Shown here: positions 13,847 through 19,542 of the stretch, one piece after another
Layout of the letters: the number at the start of each line of letters is the position of its first letter
Position numbering within the stretch: position 1 is the stretch's first letter
Assembly: GCA_036517855.1 (NCBI GenBank)
Contig: DATDSR010000060.1
Span: forward strand, 1 to 20,772
Reading direction: 5' to 3'
DNA length: 20,772 bases
DNA from: DATDSR01 sp036517855
GTDB lineage: Bacteria; Patescibacteriota; Minisyncoccia; Phycocordibacterales; DATDSR01
Program-made: the position numbers and the translations under genes
The notes under the pieces: model-generated
Told to the model about the DNA's origin: nothing
The model's input: the letters and a program-made list of their open reading frames with translations, nothing else
Databases searched by the model: none

Positions 13847-13855
13847 ATTTTAACA
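13847..13855 (-). promoter_or_regulatory. PBP gene promoter (extended -10, leaderless)
   Basis: On the - strand TGT + TAAAAT (hexamer 13852-13847) ends 6 nt before ATG 13840, so transcription should begin on the start codon. No good -35 is seen; the region upstream is the terminator hairpin of the preceding gene. Confidence 0.55.
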
Positions 13856-13860
13856 CAAAA

Positions 13861-13897
13861 ACTGCGGGCCCCGACTGCTCGGGGCCCTGTGGTCGCA
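13861..13897 (-). terminator. Intrinsic terminator of the small basic-protein gene
   Basis: On the - strand, outer arms CTGCG/CGCAG enclose a 9-bp GC stem GGGCCCCGA/TCGGGGCCC with a 4-nt loop, directly followed by TTTTTGTG. This is a canonical Rho-independent terminator 8 nt after the TAA at 13906-13908. It separates that gene from the PBP promoter. Confidence 0.8.
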
Positions 13898-13905
13898 GTG
13901 CCGGC

Positions 13906-14172
13906 TTATCGCCGGTTACGGCGACTGCGCAGATCGCGTCTGCTCTTGGGGCTCGCCGGGCGCTTTGAGGCTTCGCCCTTGCCGTGCCCGCCAGCGTTGA
14001 AGGGCGTTGATCTGGGAGAAATGGGACTGGCGGCCCCATCCCCAATCACGCTATGGATCCGGTCCAGTTCCGCTCCTCCTTCCTCGGCCAAACGGCCGGC
14101 ACTCGAGAGACCTTCGTCACCACCACTGAAAACCACTTCGACTTCCGGTTTCGACTCCGGTTTTTTGGCCAT
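13906..14172 (-). CDS. Small hydrophilic protein with basic C-terminus, unknown
   Basis: The 88-aa ORF begins MAKKPESKPEVEVVFSGG, has an acidic/Gly-rich middle (EEGGAELDRIHSVIGDG) and ends in a strongly basic tail (KSRRDLRSRRNRR). No family is recognised and part is low complexity. The surroundings argue that it is real. There is a promoter (TTGCAG, 17 nt, TAAAAA), GGGGGA about 9 nt before the ATG, and a strong intrinsic terminator just after the TAA. The basic tail could bind nucleic acid, but that is a guess. Several overlapping frames on both strands are open here because of high GC, so the coding call is moderate. Confidence 0.5.
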   Translation of the reverse strand: MAKKPESKPEVEVVFSGGDEGLSSAGRLAEEGGAELDRIHSVIGDGAASPISPRSTPFNAGGHGKGEASKRPASPKSRRDLRSRRNRR

Positions 14173-14193
14173 CGTGTTCTGTCCCCCGATAAC

Positions 14194-14222
14194 TTTTTAG
14201 CACACTTGGTCTCTGTCTGCAA
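14194..14222 (-). promoter_or_regulatory. Promoter of the small basic-protein gene
   Basis: On the - strand: TTGCAG (14222-14217), 17-nt spacer, TAAAAA (14199-14194), giving a leader of about 15 nt that contains GGGGGA. It is divergent from and overlaps the tyrS promoter. Confidence 0.45.
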
Positions 14223-14235
14223 ATTCTGTTATAGT
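14206..14235 (+). promoter_or_regulatory. tyrS promoter (extended -10, near-leaderless)
   Basis: TTGGTC (14206-14211), 18-nt spacer, extended -10 TGT + TATAGT (14230-14235), then 7 nt to ATG 14243. Leader predicted 0-1 nt. Confidence 0.6.
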
Positions 14236-14242
14236 TGGTTAC

Positions 14243-15409
14243 ATGAAGATAGATACTGACCCGGAGAAGATTGAGGAGGTGCTTAGCCGTGGGGTGGAGA
14301 ATATTTACCCCTCCAAAGACTTCCTAAAGAAGCGGCTTGAAAGTGGCGAACGACTCACTATTTACCACGGGATTGATCCGACGGGTACCACTCTTCACCT
14401 TGGACACTCCGTGCCTCTTCGCAAATTGGGCCAATTTCAAAAGTCGGGGCACCACATTATCTTTCTGATAGGTGGATTGACGGCTACAATCGGTGATCCA
14501 ACAGACAAGCTCGCAGCACGCAAGAAATTAACTCCCGAGCAGGTAGAGCAGAATGCTAGGTTGTATAAGGATCAAGCTTCACGCTTTATTTCTTTCGACG
14601 GCGAAAACCCTGCAGAAATGAAAAATAATTATGAGTGGCTTGCGAACATGTCGATGGAAGAAACTTTCACCCTTATGTCTAATGCCACGTATGCCCAAAC
14701 TATAAAGCGGGATATGTTTCAGAAGAGGATTGAGGAGGGCAAGGATATATACATGCACGAATTTATGTATCCGTTGTTGCAAGGGTACGACTCTGTTGTT
14801 ATGGATGTTGATGGCGAGGTTGGCGGTAATGACCAGACGTTTAATATGCTTGTTGGACGGGACCTACTAAAGAAATATAAAAACAAAGAAAAATTTGTAG
14901 TCTCTGTTAAGCTCCTTGTAGATCCTACTGGCAAGAAGATGGGCAAGACCGAGGGCAATATGGTGGCTTTCACTGACTCGGCCGAGGATGCCTTCGGCAA
15001 AGTGATGAGCTGGCCTGACACTCTCATGCCACTTGCCTACGAACTTTGCACGGATCAAGAGATGGGCGGGGAAGGGATGGAGGCCAAGTTTAAATTGGCA
15101 GAGTTAATTGTTGGCAGTTATTGGGGTGAAAAGGCGGCGGAAAACGCACGGGCTAATTGGACAGCCACTTTCTCAAAAGGCGAGACACCGGAGAACATCT
15201 TAGAGATAAAGGCAGACGAACAAAATTTTCTTTCGGACACTTTAATTGGCCAAGGAATTATTGCTTCCAAGAACGAATGGAGGCGATTGGTGAACGATGG
15301 CGCTGTTAGTATGGACGGCGAAAAGATCACCAACCTATTGGCACAAGCAAAAAGCGGCACCTACCGTATTGGCAAACACCGCTTCTTAAAAATTTCAACT
15401 AATACCTAG
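14243..15409 (+). CDS. tyrS: Tyrosyl-tRNA synthetase
   Basis: The 388-aa class I synthetase charges tRNA-Tyr. It shows TIYHGIDPTGTTLHLGH with the HIGH-type motif HLGH at residues 52-55, LIGGLTATIGDPT, and MYPLLQGYDSVVMDVDGEVGGNDQTFN in outline (the tyrosine-pocket region, DGEVGGNDQ). The KMSKS loop is present as KMGKT at 232-236. The C-terminal ~70 residues (from about 318) look like an S4-type RNA-binding domain (SDTLIGQGIIASKNEWRRLV ... GTYRIGKHRFLKI in outline). Length is close to the TyrS norm for the form with the KMSKS variant. The ATG has no Shine-Dalgarno sequence; a TATAGT box lies 7 nt upstream. Confidence 0.95.
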   Translation: MKIDTDPEKIEEVLSRGVENIYPSKDFLKKRLESGERLTIYHGIDPTGTTLHLGHSVPLRKLGQFQKSGHHIIFLIGGLTATIGDPTDKLAARKKLTPEQVEQNARLYKDQASRFISFDGENPAEMKNNYEWLANMSMEETFTLMSNATYAQTIKRDMFQKRIEEGKDIYMHEFMYPLLQGYDSVVMDVDGEVGGNDQTFNMLVGRDLLKKYKNKEKFVVSVKLLVDPTGKKMGKTEGNMVAFTDSAEDAFGKVMSWPDTLMPLAYELCTDQEMGGEGMEAKFKLAELIVGSYWGEKAAENARANWTATFSKGETPENILEIKADEQNFLSDTLIGQGIIASKNEWRRLVNDGAVSMDGEKITNLLAQAKSGTYRIGKHRFLKISTNT

Positions 15410-15434
15410 TACCTGCCAACTAGTACCTACTAGG
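15405..15434. repeat. CTAGTACCT direct and inverted repeat at the tyrS end
   Basis: CTAGTACCT occurs at 15406-15414 and 15420-15428, and CCTAGTA/TACTAGG (15405-15411, 15428-15434) are inverted. It contains the tyrS stop and the stop of the acidic ORF on the other strand, so it might act as a weak bidirectional terminator. Confidence 0.45.
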
Positions 15435-15564
15435 CAGCTTCTTCTTCGTCCTCCTCGGCATCGTCATCGACGGGCGGTACGGCATCGTCATCATCCTCAA
15501 GTAGTGCCGGGTCAATTACGTCTTCGCCAGTTTCTATCCCAAATGCTGCTGGATCGTCTCCCAT
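15430..15564 (-). CDS. Small acidic protein, unknown
   Basis: A 44-codon ORF starts at ATG 15564 (MGDDPAAFGIETGEDV) and ends in a very acidic tail (runs of D and E: LEDDDD, PVDDDAEEDEEEAA). No family is recognised. It lies downstream of ruvC on the same strand, separated by a 117-nt gap that holds a TAAATGG repeat. It has no Shine-Dalgarno sequence or leaderless-type -10. Acidic low-complexity ORFs can be spurious, yet the composition is biased by codon choice (GAC, GAT, GAG, GAA all used) rather than by a simple nucleotide repeat, which favours a real gene. Confidence 0.5.
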   Translation of the reverse strand: MGDDPAAFGIETGEDVIDPALLEDDDDAVPPVDDDAEEDEEEAA

Positions 15565-15569
15565 ATTTA

Positions 15570-15601
15570 AGAATGTTAAATTTTAAATGGTAAATGGTAA
15601 A
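15570..15601 (+). repeat. TAAATGG-type repeat upstream of the acidic ORF
   Basis: ATGTTAAATTTTAAATGGTAAATGG is related to the repeats of the secretion cluster (451-516, 1363-1390, 2032-2064). It lies in the ruvC to acidic-ORF gap; the rest of that gap (15602-15681) shows nothing clear. Confidence 0.6.
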
Positions 15602-15681
15602 ACTAATTACTACATCACTTTGTATCAAAGCGGCCAAACATTTTCAATACATTTCTGCGAAAGCTGTGGATATCTAATCTT

Positions 15682-16167
15682 TCAGCGCGAGACAATGCTG
15701 GTGAGAGCCACAGCCATGGCATCATACTCGTCGTCGTGCTTCACAACTTTTTTAACACCCAACAATTTCTTCAACATACTGGCCACATCTTTCTTGGCCG
15801 CCTTGCCATAGCCGGTCACGGCCACTTTAACCTCTTGCGGTGTGTACTCACGAGTCTCAAGCCCGAGGCGTTGCGACAGCGCTATCACGGCCCCGCGCAC
15901 CTCGGCTACCCGCATAGCCGTCTTCTGATTGGTGTTAAAGAAAAGGCGTTCGAGAGCGAGTCTATCTGGCTTCCAAAGTTTAGTCAATGTCTCAAGCCGA
16001 GCCATCAATTCGCCTAGTCGTTCATCAAATTCACCAGCCGAAGTCTCCAAACAGTCTGAATGTAGCAAAACAGGTTCTCCATTTCGTGCTTCGGATTTCG
16101 TGCTTCGAGTTTCCACGAGTGCCACCCCCATCCGCCCGTATCCAGGGTCAATTCCTAAAACTCTCAT
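15682..16167 (-). CDS. ruvC: Crossover junction endodeoxyribonuclease RuvC
   Basis: The 161-aa protein is the Holliday-junction resolvase. It starts MRVLGIDPGYGRMG (catalytic Asp7), has LALERLFFNTN (Glu73), and ends with KHDDEYDAMAVAL, giving Asp146 and Asp149 of the usual DDE-type set. The TP-EVK block (TPQEVKVAVTGYGKAAKKDV) is typical. Between the first two strands it carries an extra loop, residues about 21-29 (RSTKSEARN), encoded by a tandem 14-nt repeat; the active site is not affected. ATG 16167 follows an extended TATACT -10 by 6 nt, predicting a leaderless message. Confidence 0.95.
   Translation of the reverse strand: MRVLGIDPGYGRMGVALVETRSTKSEARNGEPVLLHSDCLETSAGEFDERLGELMARLETLTKLWKPDRLALERLFFNTNQKTAMRVAEVRGAVIALSQRLGLETREYTPQEVKVAVTGYGKAAKKDVASMLKKLLGVKKVVKHDDEYDAMAVALTSIVSR
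16081..16108. repeat. Tandem 14-nt repeat inside ruvC
   Basis: ATTTCGTGCTTCGG (16081-16094) is followed by ATTTCGTGCTTCGA (16095-16108). It encodes the extra RSTKSEARN loop in RuvC. Confidence 0.85.
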
Positions 16168-16173
16168 TCCATG

Positions 16174-16182
16174 AGTATATCA
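16174..16182 (-). promoter_or_regulatory. ruvC promoter (extended -10, leaderless)
   Basis: On the - strand TGA + TATACT (hexamer 16179-16174) ends 6 nt before ATG 16167. No convincing -35. Confidence 0.6.
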
Positions 16183-16190
16183 AACATTGT

Positions 16191-16219
16191 GGCCCGTTTG
16201 CGCTAATCGGAAACGGGCC
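16191..16219 (-). terminator. Hairpin between the 111-aa gene and ruvC
   Basis: GGCCCGTTT and AAACGGGCC form a perfect 9-bp stem with an 11-nt loop, 15 nt after the stop of the gene at 16235. The following T content is weak (ACAATGTTTG). It may be a terminator, or an operator next to the ruvC -10. Confidence 0.5.
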
Positions 16220-16234
16220 AGGGCAGGAGTTCCT

Positions 16235-16570
16235 CTACCTCTCTTCCCACCAATTGAAGCCACCGACAAGCGGGGTTAGTTCCTTGCTAACCGCCGCGTT
16301 TTGTCCGGCAAGAATCGCTGCCCTTTTGATGAGTCGAGCTGGCGCTTTCGCTACACCGAGCTCTTTCACGCCAGAGAACATGTTTAGCCTGACAAACTGG
16401 AAACCGCCCGCGACGGGAACGAGGAGAGTATCTCCTTGCGGATCCTCGAAGACGAATCCTCGACAGGCATGTCCTCTGCCAACGTTGCAGAACCGCTCGA
16501 AGGCCTCATTGGCAGGCTTTGGCCACGTGCACTCAACCAATCTTAGGTCGAGAAGTTTTGGTTTTGACAA
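16235..16570 (-). CDS. Hypothetical protein, 111 aa
   Basis: No family recognised. The protein is mixed alpha/beta, starts MSKPKLLDLRLVECTWPKP, has two cysteines near residues 28-36 (FCNVGRGHAC), a strand-rich middle (FVFEDPQGDTLLVPVAGGF) and ends GGFNWWEER. Initiation is at TTG 16570, supported by GAGAGGTG four nt upstream. The promoter reads TTGACA, 16 nt, TAGTCT, so this gene has its own full expression unit between yebC and ruvC and is followed by a hairpin. Not enough is visible to propose a function. Confidence 0.7.
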   Translation of the reverse strand: MSKPKLLDLRLVECTWPKPANEAFERFCNVGRGHACRGFVFEDPQGDTLLVPVAGGFQFVRLNMFSGVKELGVAKAPARLIKRAAILAGQNAAVSKELTPLVGGFNWWEER

Positions 16571-16593
16571 CTAGCACCTCTCTTTCCTAAATC

Positions 16594-16621
16594 AGACTAG
16601 CAACAACAAAAGATATGTCAA
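16594..16621 (-). promoter_or_regulatory. Promoter of the 111-aa gene
   Basis: On the - strand: TTGACA (16621-16616), 16-nt spacer, TAGTCT (16599-16594). A leader of about 17 nt contains the GAGAGGTG ribosome binding site for TTG 16570. Confidence 0.6.
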
Positions 16622-16628
16622 CCATCAC

Positions 16629-17183
16629 TTACTCCGCGTTGTCGGTTACGGTTTTAATGTCGTCGTGATTCTCGAGGAGGTCTATGAGAGCGCCGAGTTT
16701 GGGTTGCTCGCTCTCGGGTACGGGGATTTTGGTTGTGGCTTCCCAAGTCATATTGCCTTCGGCATCTTTCTGCCTTGCGAAGGCCCATGTAGTGGCGCCG
16801 GGTCCACCAAGCGAGCCGCCGTTGTCGGCTAGGATTCTCTTTATCTCATTCGATGTGCGATTGCGACTATCGGTGATGCCTTCGATCACTAGTGCCACGC
16901 CGCCCGGACCGTAGGCTTCGTACAAAACTTCTTCAAAGGCCGCTTGCCCCGAGCCCGTCGAGGGGCTTCCCCGCCCAACCGCTCGCTCGATTACATCAGT
17001 AGTCACATTTGCCTTACGCGCCTTCTCAATAGCCGCCCGCAGAGCCGGGCTACTCATATCTCCTCCGGCTAGCCGCGCTTGGATGGTAACGAGTCGCCCC
17101 ATCATCGAGTAGAGTTTGCTCTTCTTAGCATCTTCGGCCCCCTTCTGGTGCTTTATTTGGCTCCATTTGTTATGCCCACTCAT
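16629..17183 (-). CDS. yebC: YebC/PmpR family protein, internally shortened
   Basis: From ATG 17183 the protein is 184 aa, starting MSGHNKWSQIKHQKGAEDAKK, the YebC signature. YebC-family proteins were described as transcriptional regulators and more recently as translation factors for difficult stretches. Domain 1 and the following YEAYGPGGVALVIEGITDSRNRT block are intact. After GATTWAFARQ (residues 129-138) the sequence passes almost directly to TKIPVPESEQPKLGALIDLLENHDD. Some 50-60 residues present in ~240-aa homologues are therefore absent. Residues 73-81 (SPSTGSGQA) are an in-frame insertion from a dispersed repeat. An in-frame GTG at 17189 is possible, but MSGH is the conserved start. 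The promoter predicts a leaderless mRNA. Confidence 0.9.
   Translation of the reverse strand: MSGHNKWSQIKHQKGAEDAKKSKLYSMMGRLVTIQARLAGGDMSSPALRAAIEKARKANVTTDVIERAVGRGSPSTGSGQAAFEEVLYEAYGPGGVALVIEGITDSRNRTSNEIKRILADNGGSLGGPGATTWAFARQKDAEGNMTWEATTKIPVPESEQPKLGALIDLLENHDDIKTVTDNAE
16945..16959 (-). repeat. TGSGQA-encoding dispersed repeat, copy 2
   Basis: The reverse complement is GACGGGCTCGGGGCA, identical to 5501-5515 and translated in the same phase. The larger element with its CCCC...GGGG arms (about 16946-16964) can form a hairpin. Confidence 0.75.
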
Positions 17184-17189
17184 AAACAC

Positions 17190-17218
17190 AATTTACAACA
17201 AATGGAATGATAACGCAA
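17190..17218 (-). promoter_or_regulatory. yebC promoter (leaderless)
   Basis: On the - strand: TTGCGT (17218-17213), 17-nt spacer, TAAATT (17195-17190), then 6 nt to ATG 17183. Confidence 0.55.
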
Positions 17219-17262
17219 AAACAAGAAGGGCCGGCTATTGGCACAATTGTATTTAATGTACC

Positions 17263-17290
17263 TTGACTATTCTGGATAAATCTATAGTTT
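17263..17290 (+). promoter_or_regulatory. Helicase gene promoter
   Basis: TTGACT (17263-17268), 16-nt spacer, TAGTTT (17285-17290). An overlapping TATAGT (17283-17288) would need a 14-nt spacer. The predicted leader is about 60 nt and ends in GGAGG six nt before ATG 17356. Confidence 0.5.
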
Positions 17291-17355
17291 TGAGACGGAA
17301 ACCTTAACAACCACAAACCAGACAAACGGGGTATATCCCCAAACGGAGGGCGGAG

Positions 17356-19395
17356 ATGCACACTCTTCCAGTCACCGCCTTCCGGAGTAAAATCACGGAA
17401 GCGGTACAAAGCAACCCAGTTACGATTATCGTAGCTGAAACAGGTGCAGGTAAGTCCACTCAAGTGCCACAGTTCCTTCTCGAAGATGGCTGGCGCTTGG
17501 TAGTTACCCAACCTCGACGCTTGGCCGCACGTTCCCTAGCAGAGCGAGTCGCCTTCGAACAAAAGACTCGTCTCGGACACGTCATAGGCTATCGCACCTC
17601 ACAAGAGCGTCGCGACAGTTCGAAGACACGCGTTCTCTTTTGCACCGATGGTCTCGCCCTCGTGCGAGAGCTCGTTGGCAAAAGTAAACGAGACGTACTC
17701 GTCATAGACGAAGTTCACGAGTGGAACCTCAACATCGAGGTGCTCATTGCGTGGGCAAAGCGCGAACTTGCGGGAAAGCCTGACTTCAAGCTCGTAATCA
17801 TGTCGGCCACAGTCGAAAGCGAACGCTTGAGTGCGTATTTCGACAACGCGCCGATCGTGAACGTGCCAGGTCGTCTTTTCCCAATCGAAGAACGTAAGGC
17901 TGGTGGGAGTGTCGTCACAGATGCGGCAGAACTTCTGCGGCAAGGCCACAACGTGCTCGTCTTTCAACCAGGCGAGCGAGAGATCGCGGAGACCATACGC
18001 GAGCTTTCAAGATCTGGCATTGAAGCGGAGATACTGCCACTCCACGGAGAACTCACTCCAGAAGAGCAAGGGCGCTGCTTCAAACACTACCCCAAACCCA
18101 AGTGCATAGTCGCAACCAACATTGCCCAAACCTCGGTCACCATCGACGATATCGCAGTGGTGGTAGATTCGGGCATGGAGAAAAGGATAGAGACGGTTAG
18201 TGGAGTCGAAGGACTTTACATTAAACCGATCTCTTTCGCTGATCGCGATCAGCGCAAAGGAAGGGCGGGCAGAACAAAAGTCGGAATTTACATCGATCAC
18301 TGCAAGGCCTGGTCTCGACCGGACTATCCGGTGCCAGAGATTCTTCGTCACCGGCTCGATCAGGTAACGTTGCGTCTGGCGCAAGCTGGTCTAGACGCAG
18401 AGAAGCTCGACTTCTTCCATCAACCAGACAAAGCGGCTCTTCACGAAGCTAAAAGAGCACTTGTGGCTCTCGGTTGTATGGAGAAGAGCGGAACGGTGAC
18501 AGCAATCGGAAAGCGCGTTGCCACGATGCCCATCTCGGCTTCGTTCGGTCGCATGATCGTCGAGGCCGATAAATTGGGCGTTGTGGGTGACGTTGCCGCC
18601 ATTGCCGCCATCCTAGAGCAAGGCGAGGTAACCCAACGCCACAGTCACGCGTGGCTGCGTCTTTGCAATGGGGAATCAGACTCTGACGCCCTGGCCCAAC
18701 TTGCTGTCCTCAAAGCAAGTCGGGGAATGTCTAACGAGGAGATGGAGAAATCTGGGATTTTCCCTCCAGCTGTCGGCCGTGTCATAGAGATGATCAAGCA
18801 TCTGGCCAGATCTCTACATGGCATGGTCGCGAGCTTCGAAAGTAGTGGCAAGCGCGAGGACACCATCCGGGCGATTTGCTCCGGCATGGCAGATCATCTC
18901 TACCACCGTCGCGGCAGACGTTACTTCAACGGAGACGAAACAGGCCAGGGCCGCGAGCTCTCTAAGCAGTCGGTAGTTTGCCAACCGCAGTGGGTAGTTG
19001 CTCTCCCATTCGACCTCGAGACCAAGGTGGATATTGGCGGGAAAAAGAAATTGCAATTCCTCGGAATGGCCACGCGGGTAACCCCCGAGTGGCTAGCCGA
19101 GAACGTACCCACCGCGGGCCAAGAGGTGAACGAGCGACTGGCGGAACTGGACTTAGCTGGCAAGATAGAGCGTCTGCGTGGTCGGTGCTGGACCCTGTGG
19201 TTCGAGCACCAAAGCAGTGGCAGACTCCCAGCCGCAGTACTCGAGCAGCTATCTCGGCTCTCAAGCCCATACAATATTGAGGGGAGGTTGGGCAAAGAGC
19301 AGGAAGCCTGGTTTGTGGAAATAAGCGAAGCGATCTCACGAGCAGAGCAAGTCTTGGGACTAGGCTCTGCTTTCAGAGGACAAAGGTCCGGGTGA
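17356..19395 (+). CDS. ATP-dependent RNA helicase, HrpA/HrpB (DEAH) type
   Basis: The 679-aa protein has all superfamily 2 DEAH motifs: Walker A ETGAGKST (28-35), TQPRRLAA (51-58), DEVH at 118-121 in place of DEAH, SAT at 150-152, a second RecA domain with TNIAQTSVTIDD and motif VI QRKGRAGR near 299-306. A helicase-associated (HA2-like) region follows, then a shortened C-terminal part. It starts directly at the helicase core, as HrpB does, and lacks the long extensions of E. coli HrpA (~1300 aa). Such enzymes unwind RNA or RNP using NTPs; in bacteria roles include mRNA processing and rescue of collided ribosomes. The start is well marked by GGAGG six nt before the ATG. RNase III follows on the same strand. 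Confidence 0.92.
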   Translation: MHTLPVTAFRSKITEAVQSNPVTIIVAETGAGKSTQVPQFLLEDGWRLVVTQPRRLAARSLAERVAFEQKTRLGHVIGYRTSQERRDSSKTRVLFCTDGLALVRELVGKSKRDVLVIDEVHEWNLNIEVLIAWAKRELAGKPDFKLVIMSATVESERLSAYFDNAPIVNVPGRLFPIEERKAGGSVVTDAAELLRQGHNVLVFQPGEREIAETIRELSRSGIEAEILPLHGELTPEEQGRCFKHYPKPKCIVATNIAQTSVTIDDIAVVVDSGMEKRIETVSGVEGLYIKPISFADRDQRKGRAGRTKVGIYIDHCKAWSRPDYPVPEILRHRLDQVTLRLAQAGLDAEKLDFFHQPDKAALHEAKRALVALGCMEKSGTVTAIGKRVATMPISASFGRMIVEADKLGVVGDVAAIAAILEQGEVTQRHSHAWLRLCNGESDSDALAQLAVLKASRGMSNEEMEKSGIFPPAVGRVIEMIKHLARSLHGMVASFESSGKREDTIRAICSGMADHLYHRRGRRYFNGDETGQGRELSKQSVVCQPQWVVALPFDLETKVDIGGKKKLQFLGMATRVTPEWLAENVPTAGQEVNERLAELDLAGKIERLRGRCWTLWFEHQSSGRLPAAVLEQLSRLSSPYNIEGRLGKEQEAWFVEISEAISRAEQVLGLGSAFRGQRSG

Positions 19396-19542
19396 ATGGG
19401 ACGACCACCTAATGAAGTTTCGTCCCCCTAGCAAAGAGCATCAAAAAGTTGGTGACCTTTGCCAGATGATTGACAGTGTAGATAACAAAGAGTAGTTTCT
19501 CTTAAGACACATAGGGGAAGTCTCAAAGAAAGGAGACGGGAC
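19396..19542 (+). other. Helicase-rnc gap with weak hairpin, tiny ORF and rnc promoter
   Basis: GGGACGA/TCGTCCC (19398-19404, 19420-19426) form a 7-bp stem with a 15-nt loop and no T-tract. An ORF of 27 codons (19412-19495, MKFRPPSKEHQKVGD...) is open but has no ribosome binding site and is probably fortuitous. The right part carries the rnc promoter. Confidence 0.4.
19470..19498 (+). promoter_or_regulatory. rnc promoter
   Basis: Consensus -35 TTGACA (19470-19475), 17-nt spacer, TAGTTT (19493-19498). It resembles the promoters of the helicase and the 111-aa gene. The leader is about 38 nt and contains AAAGGAG. Confidence 0.5.

Noticed and set aside
13805..14200. 131-codon + strand frame opposite the small basic-protein gene
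   Set aside because: It overlaps the PBP start, a terminator and promoters read on the - strand; signals favour the - strand gene.
15665..15673. TGTGGATAT, a reverse DnaA-box-like 9-mer just before the ruvC 3' end
   Set aside because: A single one-mismatch site far from dnaA; expected by chance in 20 kb.
15987..16574. 195-codon open frame on the + strand
   Set aside because: Antisense to ruvC and the 111-aa gene, crossing their terminator and promoter; low-complexity translation.
19412..19495. 27-codon ORF between the helicase and rnc
   Set aside because: No ribosome binding site, and it contains the rnc -35 box; probably chance.
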